DNA from: Igneacidithiobacillus sp041146875
Lineage (GTDB): Bacteria; Pseudomonadota; Gammaproteobacteria; Acidithiobacillales; Acidithiobacillaceae
DNA: 35,846 nucleotides
Assembly (NCBI RefSeq): GCF_041146875.1
Contig: NZ_JBFRXP010000023.1
Coordinates: forward strand, 1 to 35,846
Direction of reading: 5' to 3'
Under the pieces are notes generated by a model. That model was given only the letters and a program-made list of their open reading frames with translations, was not told the DNA's origin and ran no database searches. The position numbers and the translations under genes were made by a program. Within the stretch, counting starts at the first letter, position 1, and each line of letters opens with the position of its first letter. This document shows positions 16,667 to 25,539 of this stretch, piece by piece.

Positions 16667-18002
16667 ACCATTTCCTCCGCTCATTGCCTATTGCCACTCG
16701 ATTACGAGCCCCGCTGTTCTCGCCGCCGCAGGGAGAGCCTTTTTGTGGTAGCGCACCCCTCTGGATTGCCTGCTTGAGAAGATTACCTTCTCGCTGCCGC
16801 CTACTCGCATAGCGCCTATCGGGAAGATCGTTCTTGGCAAGGTGCCCGGCCAAGGTCTCCCAATCTCCCGCATAAAAGGCCTTCCACACCACGTAGCGGG
16901 TTTCGGCCTGTTTAGTTTTTCGGCAATCCTTGTTATCTACCGCCTGCTCTCCTTTACACTTTTTACTCGAATACGTGTGAATTTCGTCTGCCTGGGAGCC
17001 GTACTGATAGGTGAAATCGAGCAAAACTGTTTGTGCCGCCTCCGGTAGTTGCTGAAAGGTGACACCCATAGTGTTATAGTTGTTGAATAGTTTTTCAGTG
17101 TTCTGGCGCTCGCTAGCCTTGATTGCATTACTCAATAAGGATGCTTCTTCCTTGCTCACGAATAGAGGATGCTTTTGAAGCGCATCAACCGCTGCTTGCA
17201 ATTTCAGGCCCATATACGGACTCAATCGTGAAACAAGTTCATTCACATCCACGCTAGCGGGCTTACCGTACTTCCGAACATAATTTTCCACTCGGTTCCG
17301 TAACCCGTTTGCAGTTTGCTGTCCCAAATCCACTCCCACCCCAATAGTGACGCCGCTACTACCTGCCGCCTTGAAATCCGGGTGCGATTTCAAGAGGCCG
17401 GGAACAAATCCTCCGCGATTTTTGTCCATTTTTGCTTCCCCATAAAATCCTGGTACATAAGCCCCCACGTACAGCCCCCCCTCGCTGGTCTCTAGGAAGG
17501 AACTATCGGCGCGATTGGCACTTGAACAAGGGATACTGGGCTGCGCAGCACTCTGCGTTGGCGCGGTTGGGCCAGAGCTTACCGGTGCGGTCACTGGCGG
17601 GGCTGCACACGCAGCACCCAGCTTTGCCTTGACGTCAGCATCAAGCCCTAAACATGCATGCGCATGAACATCAATTTCAGCCATACGCTTATCATAAGCA
17701 TCAGCAATACACTTGGTATCCGCTTCACATTTATCCCTCTCCCTCAGCCACTCCTTCTGCTGCATGGCTTCATATGCCAGCATACACTTGTTGTTCATTT
17801 TTTCTTCGTGAGTGCGCCAGGCCGTGTAGTTGTGATTGAGCTGAGCATCCTTCAGTTTCAAGTCGTTGTGTGCACAGATAGTCTTCTCCACAGGGGTTTT
17901 GGCAAGCTTGCAATCGAAGGCGTCCGCCGTGCCGCACCAGCTTACTGCCGCAAGGACACCCACTTGCCAAACACGCTTGGGTACCAAAAAATCATTTCCC
18001 AT
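16656..18002 (-). CDS. LprI-domain/muramidase (pesticin-like lysozyme) fusion
   Basis: A 448-residue exported protein: signal peptide (1-28), LprI-type domain (about 29-112; Cys31, 43, 73, 92, 98; signature LAKTPVEKTICAHNDLKLKD), a Pro/Ser/Ala-rich linker (about 133-160), then a lysozyme-like domain of the pesticin/T4 type (about 165-410). Likely catalytic residues are Glu174 (ETSEGGLY), Thr219 and Asp225 (SGVTIGVGVDLGQQ); the Thr-x5-Asp spacing matches my recollection of pesticin. It probably cleaves peptidoglycan in the periplasm. The ATG follows AAGGAT. It lies 35 bases after the DUF192-TadE gene and continues the Tad operon. Confidence 0.8.
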   Translation of the reverse strand: MGNDFLVPKRVWQVGVLAAVSWCGTADAFDCKLAKTPVEKTICAHNDLKLKDAQLNHNYTAWRTHEEKMNNKCMLAYEAMQQKEWLRERDKCEADTKCIADAYDKRMAEIDVHAHACLGLDADVKAKLGAACAAPPVTAPVSSGPTAPTQSAAQPSIPCSSANRADSSFLETSEGGLYVGAYVPGFYGEAKMDKNRGGFVPGLLKSHPDFKAAGSSGVTIGVGVDLGQQTANGLRNRVENYVRKYGKPASVDVNELVSRLSPYMGLKLQAAVDALQKHPLFVSKEEASLLSNAIKASERQNTEKLFNNYNTMGVTFQQLPEAAQTVLLDFTYQYGSQADEIHTYSSKKCKGEQAVDNKDCRKTKQAETRYVVWKAFYAGDWETLAGHLAKNDLPDRRYASRRQREGNLLKQAIQRGALPQKGSPCGGENSGARNRVAIGNERRKWYVV

Positions 18003-18037
18003 ATCCTTACACTCCCTCCATCTTTTTCATGCAAAAA

Positions 18038-19300
18038 TCAGCAGGCATTACTGAAATCTGGCGGCGGTTTCAGGCGGGGGTCATATTCATCAATCTGATG
18101 ATCTGGGTCATCGAGGGGAGGTAAGGGAGCGCTTGGCGTTGTTGCTTCTGGGTCGTAATGCTCCTTGCCGCCCGGCTGCGGCGCTTGCAGTTTGGCGGCA
18201 TCCGCAGTGTTACCAAAGGCAGTAAACGGCGTCTGCATACGGAAAGTCGCCTCGGCCCGCAGGGGAAAGGTATTGAGCAGCCTATCGAGTGCGCCTTGTG
18301 GCCCCTCAATGGCGCCATTGCCGCCACGGTTTCCTCCGACCACGCTGCCCTTGTGCTGGTTATTGGGGTCGAAGCGGGCAAAGAGGCGGTCAACGAACGG
18401 CATAATCAGCGGCTGATGGTAGGTAACCCGGATCTTGAGCAAGTTTGCATCCTGCAGACGTAACTGGCCGTTGCTTCCGATCTGGGTCGAGCGATAGCCC
18501 AGGTGGTTTTCGGGAATGCCCCAGCCCCAGTTACCGTCCCGCCCCTGTTTTTGGCCGGTGGCATCATCCAGCGGCAATCGACCTGCCTCCTTGAAGTCCT
18601 GCACCGCCTCCCGAGTGGGGTTGAGGATGTCGATTTGCGCTTGAGCGGCCGCCAGCTTGGCGCGGGCATAGCCCTCCGCGTAGTCTCCGGCTCCCTGACC
18701 GTGGGTGTACAGGGGCGCGAGACCGCGCGCCAGACCATCGCGGATGGCGTCCAAGCTTCCGCCATGTAGGGCGCCGGCCCGGGCGGCGTCTTGGGTGGCC
18801 ACCTCCAACTGCAGGCGGGCCTGATAAAGCAAACTGGTTTGCAGTGTTCCTAAAAACAACAACAGGACAGCGGGAGCGGCGATGAGAAATTCGACCGCGC
18901 CAGCACCTGCCTCCGGCGTCGCGACTATTTGTTGCGCCTGGCCCGGCGAATGCGCTGCTACCCAGTGTAGTTGTTGCCCAATCTGCAAGCGCTGGCGAGC
19001 AATGCTGCTCGGTGCCAGTTCCAATGCGCTGCGCGCACGTGCGCAGCGGGCAAAGGCCCAGGGCCGTAACTCGGCTTGCAAGCCGACAATTATGCCGTCG
19101 CCATCCAGCCAGACCAGATCGATAGCATGGCGCATTCCCCACATATGCACCGCGTTGCAGTGGGGAATAAGCAATCCCTCCTGCGCCTGTAAGGGTGGGC
19201 GTAAGAGCAGGCCCCGTAATCGCTGAAAAAAGCTGCTAGCAATGTTTGCCTGCGACCAGAGAATCTCCCGATTTCGCGTAATCGCGATCGACGTTCTCAT
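18038..19300 (-). CDS. DUF192-TadE-like pseudopilin fusion
   Basis: A 420-residue fusion. Residues about 25-112 are a DUF192 domain (LRGLLLRPPLQAQEGLLIPH, VHMWGMRHAIDLVWLDGDG, LRPWAFARCARARSALEL). From about 130 it is TadE-like: AGAGAVEFLIAAPAVLLLFL then ARLQLEVATQDAARAGAL. The junction has G132 followed by AGAVEF, putting Glu at +5 and Phe at +6, as at prepilin-peptidase sites of Flp/TadE proteins, so cleavage would free the DUF192 part in the cytoplasm. The C-terminus is a large extracytoplasmic Pro-rich domain. Starts ATGA-overlapped with tadC. Confidence 0.8.
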   Translation of the reverse strand: MRTSIAITRNREILWSQANIASSFFQRLRGLLLRPPLQAQEGLLIPHCNAVHMWGMRHAIDLVWLDGDGIIVGLQAELRPWAFARCARARSALELAPSSIARQRLQIGQQLHWVAAHSPGQAQQIVATPEAGAGAVEFLIAAPAVLLLFLGTLQTSLLYQARLQLEVATQDAARAGALHGGSLDAIRDGLARGLAPLYTHGQGAGDYAEGYARAKLAAAQAQIDILNPTREAVQDFKEAGRLPLDDATGQKQGRDGNWGWGIPENHLGYRSTQIGSNGQLRLQDANLLKIRVTYHQPLIMPFVDRLFARFDPNNQHKGSVVGGNRGGNGAIEGPQGALDRLLNTFPLRAEATFRMQTPFTAFGNTADAAKLQAPQPGGKEHYDPEATTPSAPLPPLDDPDHQIDEYDPRLKPPPDFSNAC

Positions 19301-20313
19301 GTAGCCACCTCCAGCACGTATTTTTGATAAATAACGAATGCGAGCACCATAAAGACGATCGGAAAAATAAACATCACCAACGGCGCAAGGAGTTTGACGG
19401 GCGCTTCCAGGGCTGCTTTTTCGGCACGCAGGAAGCGCTCTTCCCGACGCTGTTCGGCCTGGGCCTTGAGCACCGGGCCCACACTACCGCCGCGCTCTTC
19501 CGACTGAATGATGGCGGTAACCAGGCTGCGCACCTCGCTCAGGGCGATCCGCTCACCAAAGCGGCGAAAGGCCTCGATCCGCGGAATACCAGAGCGCAAA
19601 TCGCGCAAAATCATGCGCAATTCGCTACGCAACGGACCCTCCGGACCCTTGTCGACTGCTACCTGAATGGCACCACCAAGATTGAGCCCACCTTCGACCA
19701 TCAGGGTGATAAAATCCAGATAGACTGGCAGGTCACGAAGAATACGTTTTTTTCGTTTCTTTGCTTGTTCCACCAGCCAAAGATCGGGGTAGAAGCTTGC
19801 CAGCAGCATGCCCAATACGGCCATTTCCCAGCGAAAAATTCCCAATCCCAAATAGAGCCAGATGGAAAAAAACAAGACAGAAATTGCCGAGAGGATTTTT
19901 AGCGCAGCAAAATCGCGTGCAGTGATCAAAAATTGCAGACCAGCGCGTTGAATGCGGGGCGACGACCGCTCCACCAACGATTGCGGCAAAAAGACCACCA
20001 TAGTCGAATCGATAAAACGTAGCAGCGGCCAGATACGCCGCAGCCCCTTGGGTAAAGGATCGAGATACTCGCGCGCAGAGGGCTCCACCATGGTCCACAG
20101 ACGTTGTACGGTAACGATGGAAACCAATACCGCGACGCCGACCAACAAGCCGATGAAATAGAGCGCGCCGTTCCCAACGAACAAATTTATCCAAAGATTC
20201 GGGGAGCGTAAGAGCCAAAGCACCACAGCCGCCAGCACCAGCACCAGCGATATCGACGTGATCACCTGCCGAGCAGACAAGCCGCGCCAAGCTGAACTGC
20301 GAAGACCCATCAT
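19297..20313 (-). CDS. tadC: TadC-like inner-membrane platform protein
   Basis: A 338-residue T2SS-F domain protein of the Tad pilus. It has N-terminal helices (VITSISLVLVLAAVVLWLL and YFIGLLVGVAVLVSIVTV), the F-domain with LPVYLDFITLMVEGGLNLGGA and IALSEVRSLVTAIIQSEERGGS, and last helices near PLVMFIFPIVFMVLAFVIY. With TadB it forms the membrane platform driven by TadA. ATG 20313 follows GAGGTG, which is the end of tadB; an upstream TTG is less likely. The end overlaps the DUF192-TadE start (ATGA). Confidence 0.9.
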   Translation of the reverse strand: MMGLRSSAWRGLSARQVITSISLVLVLAAVVLWLLRSPNLWINLFVGNGALYFIGLLVGVAVLVSIVTVQRLWTMVEPSAREYLDPLPKGLRRIWPLLRFIDSTMVVFLPQSLVERSSPRIQRAGLQFLITARDFAALKILSAISVLFFSIWLYLGLGIFRWEMAVLGMLLASFYPDLWLVEQAKKRKKRILRDLPVYLDFITLMVEGGLNLGGAIQVAVDKGPEGPLRSELRMILRDLRSGIPRIEAFRRFGERIALSEVRSLVTAIIQSEERGGSVGPVLKAQAEQRREERFLRAEKAALEAPVKLLAPLVMFIFPIVFMVLAFVIYQKYVLEVAT

Positions 20314-20314
20314 C

Positions 20315-21169
20315 TTACACCTCAATGTTGGTGATTTTGCGAATACCCCAGTACCCCAACACCTCCAGCACCAGGGCGATCGACAACACCGCCCAGCCCT
20401 GCAGGGAGTGGAACAGCTGGCCGGTTGCCTCCGGCTCGATGCGTAGCAATGCGAGCACGATCAGTCCCGGCAATGCGGTCATGACGATTCCCTGCAGCTT
20501 GCCCTGCGAAGTGAGGGCGCGGATCTTTTGTTCCATCATTAAGCGGCGGCGCACGGTTTCACCGAGCCGTTGCAGGGTGTCGGCAAGATTGCCGCCTACC
20601 TGACGGTTGATCCGCAGTGCCGAAACCACCAGCTCGAAGTCCTGTGAGCGCACGCGCTCGGCGAGATTGGCAAGGGCATCCTCAAAGCTGGTTCCCAGGC
20701 GTTGCTCGCGCACCACCAAAGACAGCTCATCGCGCATGGGCGCGCTGAGGTCCCGGGCGAGACCCTCTACGGTTTGCGTGAGATTGGCACCACCGCGCAA
20801 GGAGGATGCCATCATCAGCAGGGTGTCTGGCAGTTGGTCATGCAGGCGAAGAAAACGCCGCTGTTGCAAAAAGCGGAGAATGAGTCGCGGGGAGAACGCC
20901 ACCGCCAATGCCGTCATGATGCCCACTACCATCGAAGCACTGAGCAGCCAGGCCACAATCGGAATCAATACCAGGGCCAGCAGATTGAGGCGCCAGAGCA
21001 ATGCCGGGTCGGCAAAGATGAACATGTCGGCGAGGCTTTGACGAGTCTCAGCGGTAAACTTTTTCCTGCCCGTCTCTAAGGCCTTCTGCGTGGATCCGTA
21101 GACTAGGTAGAGAGAGGTCGCAACGAAGATAAAGACCAGCAACGCCAGCAAACCCTCAGTCGCGTCCAT
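20315..21169 (-). CDS. tadB: TadB-like inner-membrane platform protein
   Basis: A 284-residue T2SS-F domain protein: N-terminal helix LLALLVFIFVATSLYLVYG, central pair of helices, F-domain with HDQLPDTLLMMASSLRGGAN and FELVVSALRINRQVGGNLAD, and C-terminal helices. It is the usual partner of TadC in the Tad machine. The ATG lies within the tadA end (14-base overlap) with a GGAGG-type site; the gene ends one base before the tadC ATG. Confidence 0.9.
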   Translation of the reverse strand: MDATEGLLALLVFIFVATSLYLVYGSTQKALETGRKKFTAETRQSLADMFIFADPALLWRLNLLALVLIPIVAWLLSASMVVGIMTALAVAFSPRLILRFLQQRRFLRLHDQLPDTLLMMASSLRGGANLTQTVEGLARDLSAPMRDELSLVVREQRLGTSFEDALANLAERVRSQDFELVVSALRINRQVGGNLADTLQRLGETVRRRLMMEQKIRALTSQGKLQGIVMTALPGLIVLALLRIEPEATGQLFHSLQGWAVLSIALVLEVLGYWGIRKITNIEV

Positions 21170-22853
21170 GCTCGGCCTCCAGGAAGATGCTGGTATCTAC
21201 AGGCAGGCCGCGGGCCCGCATCTCCTCGTAAAACTCGGGGATGGATCCCGCACCGCGGAACTCACCACACACCTTACCATCGGGCCCAAAGCCGTTTTGC
21301 CGGTAGGCAAACAGCTCCTGCAACTGGATCACACCGCTTTCCGTACCGGTGACTTCAACAATGGCGCTAACCTTGCGCGAACCGCAGGAAAAGCGGGAGA
21401 TCTGCACGATGATGTCAACAGCGGAAGCGACCTGCTCGCGAATTGCCGAGAGGGGCAAATCCATACCGGCCATCATCACCATCACCTCAAGGCGAGAGAG
21501 CATGTCGCGCGGGCTATTGGCGTGGGCAGTGGTGAGCGAACCATCATGTCCGGTATTCATGGCTTGCAGCATGTCGAGCGCCTCACCGCCTCGGCACTCG
21601 CCGACCACAATGCGGTCGGGGCGCATACGCAAGGCGTTACGCACCAGCTCGCGGATCGGAATAGCGCCCTTGCCTTCTACATTGGCTGGGCGTGCCTCCA
21701 GAGAGACCAGGTTGGGCTGATACAGGCGTAACTCCGCTGCGTCCTCAATGGTAACCACACGCTCGAACGACGGGATAAAATTGGAAAGAACGTTCAGCAA
21801 CGTCGTCTTACCGGACCCAGTACCCCCGGAAATAATGACGTTTTTGCGCTGCATCACCGCCACGTTGAGAAATTCGGCCATACGCTGTTCAAGCGAGCCA
21901 TACTGAATGAGGTCTTCCACCTGTAGGCGTTTTTTGCTGAACTTTCGGATGGTGATGTTGGCACCTTTTAGAGCCAGCGGTGGAATGACGGCATTCACAC
22001 GCGAGCCATCGTGCAGGCGGGCATCTACCAAAGGCGAGGCCTCGTCAATGCGACGACCAATTGGCGCCACAATCCGGTCGATGATATTGCGCACTGCTTG
22101 CTCACTACTGAAAACTGCCGCCGCTGGCTCGAGACGCCCGCGCCGTTCCACAAAGACTTCGTCGTAGCGATTTACCATGATTTCGGTAATGCTCTCGTCG
22201 GCGAGGAGATCTTCGAGCGGCCCGAGGCCCACCGCTTCGTCCACAACCTCTTTTACCAGACGGTCGCGGTCCATCTCCGCAGGGAGACGCAGTCCGGACA
22301 AGACCTCCACAGCAATCTTCGTCACCACCTGCCGCAGTTCTTCGCGGTCCAGACTGGTAAGGTCCATACGGCGCAAATCCATCTGGCTGCGTACTCGCTC
22401 TTCCACCGCACTACGCCAACGCATCCAGGCGGGATCGACCATGGGACGTAAGTCGGGCTGTTCTGCTGCGGGAGTTAGGGCGTCCGCGCTGCCCGACGCA
22501 GGAGGCTCGGGCTCCGGCACAGCCGCTGCTGTCGCTGTGGGCGAAACCTCTTCCACCGCCGCTGCCAGCGGGAGTACCCGCATCCGCACGCCGCCAATCT
22601 CGACGGTGTCCTCGGGCGATAAAGGACCATACCAACGCACATGCTCACCATTCACCTGCACCGACGCCAGAGAACCAATCGCCTCCACCCAAGGACCATC
22701 CGCGCGCTTTGTGATCCGCGCGTGCTCCTTGCCCACTGCCCAGCCCTCGATACGCAACTGTGCATCTGGCGAGCGTCCGATCAGGCAACCGGCATCTGTG
22801 AGTTCGAGGTCCACCAGCCCCTGTTTCGGGTAATGTGCCTGAATTGTAAACAT
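21156..22853 (-). CDS. tadA: TadA/CpaF pilus-assembly ATPase with N-terminal FHA domain
   Basis: A 565-residue ATPase. Residues about 1-95 form an FHA domain (GCLIGRSPDAQLRI, VGKEHARI, VQVNGEHVR), a phosphothreonine-recognition fold. A Pro/Ala linker (about 98-135) follows, then the CpaF/TadA core: Walker A GGTGSGKT (343-350), Walker B/Asp box RPDRIVVGECRGGEA (411-425), and the TTAHAN His box (441-446). It powers Flp pilus assembly. The FHA fusion is unlike the classic TadA of Aggregatibacter and Caulobacter CpaF and may replace a separate localisation or signalling factor. Start ATG 22853 follows GAGGAA. Confidence 0.92.
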   Translation of the reverse strand: MFTIQAHYPKQGLVDLELTDAGCLIGRSPDAQLRIEGWAVGKEHARITKRADGPWVEAIGSLASVQVNGEHVRWYGPLSPEDTVEIGGVRMRVLPLAAAVEEVSPTATAAAVPEPEPPASGSADALTPAAEQPDLRPMVDPAWMRWRSAVEERVRSQMDLRRMDLTSLDREELRQVVTKIAVEVLSGLRLPAEMDRDRLVKEVVDEAVGLGPLEDLLADESITEIMVNRYDEVFVERRGRLEPAAAVFSSEQAVRNIIDRIVAPIGRRIDEASPLVDARLHDGSRVNAVIPPLALKGANITIRKFSKKRLQVEDLIQYGSLEQRMAEFLNVAVMQRKNVIISGGTGSGKTTLLNVLSNFIPSFERVVTIEDAAELRLYQPNLVSLEARPANVEGKGAIPIRELVRNALRMRPDRIVVGECRGGEALDMLQAMNTGHDGSLTTAHANSPRDMLSRLEVMVMMAGMDLPLSAIREQVASAVDIIVQISRFSCGSRKVSAIVEVTGTESGVIQLQELFAYRQNGFGPDGKVCGEFRGAGSIPEFYEEMRARGLPVDTSIFLEAEHGRD

Positions 22854-22863
22854 TCGAGATTCC

Positions 22864-24357
22864 TCAGGATTTTGGCATTGTGGTGGGCGAAGGCGTCAGC
22901 TTTGGAGTCTGCACAGGCGGCGTCCCCGTTGGCGGATACACGCCTTTTCCGCCCAGGGTTCGCTCGATTGCCTCGCGGGTCGGAGAGTCCTTGCCCAAGG
23001 TCTGGCGATACTCATCCTTCAAACGCACTGCCGCAGATACCTCGCGAACATTTTCGAGGCCGCCCGGATTCACAACCCGCGGTGTCACCAAAATTACTAG
23101 GTCCGTATTGCCAGACTGAAAATTGGTCGACTTGAATAGATTCCCCAGGATGGGGACATCCGCCAACCAGGGTAGCTTAGACACATTTTTGGCCGTTTTC
23201 GGATTTACGAGGCCAGAAATCACCATCGTTTGCCCATCCTGCACATTGATTTCCGCATCACTTTTCCGCACCAAAAAACCGGGCACTGTGAGTCCGTTAA
23301 GTATCACCGAAGTAGCGGGATCAATTTCGGATACCTCCGCTTTCACCTTCATAGAGATGTTATTGCTATCATCTACCTGCGGACTAAAATTCAACTGTAT
23401 CCCGTAGTCCTTAAAAGTAACTGTCTGGAACGCCGCTGCACCGGTGGCCAACGCTTGCAAAATTGGCACCTGCCCGCCTGCCAGAAAATTTGTTGTACCA
23501 CCACTGCGCGCACTGAGCTGCGGGTTGGCAATTTGCCAGGCGTCGCCATTGCTTAGGGCAAAATTGATCTTGGAAAGCATGCCGGTAATGATGCCAAAGT
23601 TCATCACGCCGCTAATCGGGCGGGCCAGATTGACCAAATCAATGGCGCCATCCAATCCAACCGGTGCAGGGGTAAGGCGCATACCCGATCCGGCAACAGC
23701 AGGCTGCGCCAAGTCACTGCCCAACGGCTGCACAGGAACGCTCCTAGGGCCGATAAAATCTTTTCCATAACCAACAAAAGGGCCAGAAATTTGCTTTTGC
23801 CAATCCACACCAAAATTCTCCAACAGCGTTTTCCGCACCTCGAGAACATTAACATCCAACCAAACCATTTTTTCCATTTTGAATGGCTCTTTATTGGCTA
23901 TTACAATTGTCTTTTTCGGGTACAACAAACTCAGTGAATTGATCCGGTCGATTTGCTGCTGGGAGAGATTTTTTCCATCAATGACTATGTGATCACCTAC
24001 TACCTGTACCGAGACCGGATTGACAACATTCCCACTAACGAGCGTGCGGATTTCTTCTGCCGCCCGCCCCACATCCTGTGGTGCCACCAGCACGCGATAT
24101 GCTGCCTCTCCACCATCTTTGTACCAAACACGTAAACTGGTTTCGCCAGCTCCCTCTGCTAATAATAACAGCTCACGATTATCAACTACCGTAGTGCTCA
24201 AAACCTTGCCATTACCCACGGCCACTCGCTTTACTGCTTTACTGGGTATTACCTTCACCTGTCCGGCATAGAGGGAGATTCCAGGCTCGTCCTCGGCGGC
24301 CATTGCCATGCTGGAAAAACTGCAAAAGATCGCCAGCGCAAAAAAACGTGCACGCAT
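22864..24357 (-). CDS. rcpA: Tad secretin (RcpA/CpaC)
   Basis: A 497-residue outer-membrane secretin: signal peptide (MRARFFALAIFCSFSSMAMAAE), N-terminal T2SS/T3SS-type pilus secretin domain (GISLYAGQVKVIPSKAVKRV), BON-like region, then the secretin domain with VPGFLVRKSDAEINVQDGQT, SGLVNPKTAKNVSKLPWLAD and LVILVTPRVV. The tail is Pro/Thr-rich. It forms the outer-membrane pore for the pilus. I take ATG 24357 after AAGGAA rather than ATG 24372; both are possible. Confidence 0.92.
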   Translation of the reverse strand: MRARFFALAIFCSFSSMAMAAEDEPGISLYAGQVKVIPSKAVKRVAVGNGKVLSTTVVDNRELLLLAEGAGETSLRVWYKDGGEAAYRVLVAPQDVGRAAEEIRTLVSGNVVNPVSVQVVGDHIVIDGKNLSQQQIDRINSLSLLYPKKTIVIANKEPFKMEKMVWLDVNVLEVRKTLLENFGVDWQKQISGPFVGYGKDFIGPRSVPVQPLGSDLAQPAVAGSGMRLTPAPVGLDGAIDLVNLARPISGVMNFGIITGMLSKINFALSNGDAWQIANPQLSARSGGTTNFLAGGQVPILQALATGAAAFQTVTFKDYGIQLNFSPQVDDSNNISMKVKAEVSEIDPATSVILNGLTVPGFLVRKSDAEINVQDGQTMVISGLVNPKTAKNVSKLPWLADVPILGNLFKSTNFQSGNTDLVILVTPRVVNPGGLENVREVSAAVRLKDEYRQTLGKDSPTREAIERTLGGKGVYPPTGTPPVQTPKLTPSPTTMPKS

Positions 24358-24387
24358 AATTGTTTCCTTCATTATTTGGGCAATAGC

Positions 24388-25311
24388 TTAGGTATTCGGC
24401 ATACGGGCAACATGGCCACCCGTGCCACCCACAATATATTCAATCGTGTCACTCACGCTCGTGAAATGACGCCGCGCACGCTCGTGAGTTCCCAGAATGT
24501 CTTTTATAGTAAATACCTTATTGATCTCCTTGCCCTGCGCGTTTGCAGGACGCAAGACCAATTGGAGTTCTCCCAGGCGTTTCGCCAAAGTCATTTTCTC
24601 AACCTGATCTGGGCTCAACTCCAAGGTAACCGTCGAAAAACTTTCTGGTCGCGAGCCTGCCGCCGGATCATCACTCACGCCGCTCTGCGAATCATCGGAA
24701 ATTGTGCGCGTCCCAGTCGCCATTACCTTGATCCCACTATCCAGATATCGAACCGCGTCTTTGCTGGCAAGGTCGTCAGATGCGTCATTTTGTGGCGGCT
24801 TGTAAAACCACAATATATCGACTTTGTCGCCAGGCTGCAGCAAGCCATTGAGCGTACTCACATTATCTACCGTCATGGTGAGCGCCAGTTTGTCTGGCGC
24901 GATAATATCGGCAAGGGCGCGCTTACCACTGAGGTAGGATCTGAGAATCGGCTTCCCCTCCGTCAAGGGGATATTGATCCGATGTCCCACGTAGGTATCG
25001 AACTGTTCTGGTGTAATCACATCTGCCGGCGCGGTGTCGGCGGGAACCGCGCGCTTGGACACGACGGCATAGGAAAGCAACGCGCCCGGTGCCAAATTCT
25101 GCGTCGGCACCACCACATCAATCGTGCCCTGGTTAGAGCGCGCCAAGATACGTTCTATTGCATCGCGCTCTTTGGTTTTCAACGTCTGTACGGCAAGGTA
25201 CGCGGCAACCAAACCCGCCAATATTGCCAGCGCCAGAACGATCCACGCCCGCAGGGGGCGAGCCCGCTTTTTCTGTACCGTGCCAGACTCTTCTGGAAAT
25301 GGAGTTGCCAC
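24388..25311 (-). CDS. cpaB: CpaB/RcpC pilus assembly protein
   Basis: A 307-residue protein with one N-terminal transmembrane helix (LRAWIVLALAILAGLVAAYL) and a SAF/CpaB domain (DVVVPTQNLAPGALLSYAVV, GLLQPGDKVDILWFY, TLELSPDQVEKMTLAKRLG). CpaB supports secretin assembly in Tad systems. I take GTG 25311 as the start because GAGGGGG precedes it and because a longer reading would overlap the pilin gene at 25349. The gene ends 30 bases before the secretin ATG. Confidence 0.88.
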   Translation of the reverse strand: MATPFPEESGTVQKKRARPLRAWIVLALAILAGLVAAYLAVQTLKTKERDAIERILARSNQGTIDVVVPTQNLAPGALLSYAVVSKRAVPADTAPADVITPEQFDTYVGHRINIPLTEGKPILRSYLSGKRALADIIAPDKLALTMTVDNVSTLNGLLQPGDKVDILWFYKPPQNDASDDLASKDAVRYLDSGIKVMATGTRTISDDSQSGVSDDPAAGSRPESFSTVTLELSPDQVEKMTLAKRLGELQLVLRPANAQGKEINKVFTIKDILGTHERARRHFTSVSDTIEYIVGGTGGHVARMPNT

Positions 25312-25348
25312 TTCAGCCCCCTCTTTTATAAATATAAAATGAATTTTT

Positions 25349-25531
25349 TCAATCCGGAATGGATAATGCCCGAGAGTAATCCTGATAAGCGTTGCCGATT
25401 GTGTGCACCAGCTGCGTGAGCACCGAAGGGCTCCCCGCGCTCGGATACGGTGCCAGCAGTACAATCACCACCACCAGGGTCACCACCAGATATTCGGCCA
25501 TCGCCTGGCCCGCTTCTCTTTTGTTTTTCAT
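25349..25531 (-). CDS. Flp-type pilin-like protein (second, minor?)
   Basis: A 60-residue type IVb pilin: short basic leader MKNKREAG, cleavage expected after Gly8, then QAMAEYLVVTLVVVIVLLAP with Glu at +5 and Tyr at +6, the Flp hallmark. The mature part would be about 52 residues. Pro residues in the end of the hydrophobic stretch are unusual. Of three ATGs in a row (25537, 25534, 25531) I chose the last, nearest the best leader. It lies between an unknown exported protein and cpaB, far from the major pilin gene. Confidence 0.8.
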   Translation of the reverse strand: MKNKREAGQAMAEYLVVTLVVVIVLLAPYPSAGSPSVLTQLVHTIGNAYQDYSRALSIPD

Positions 25532-25539
25532 CATCATTC

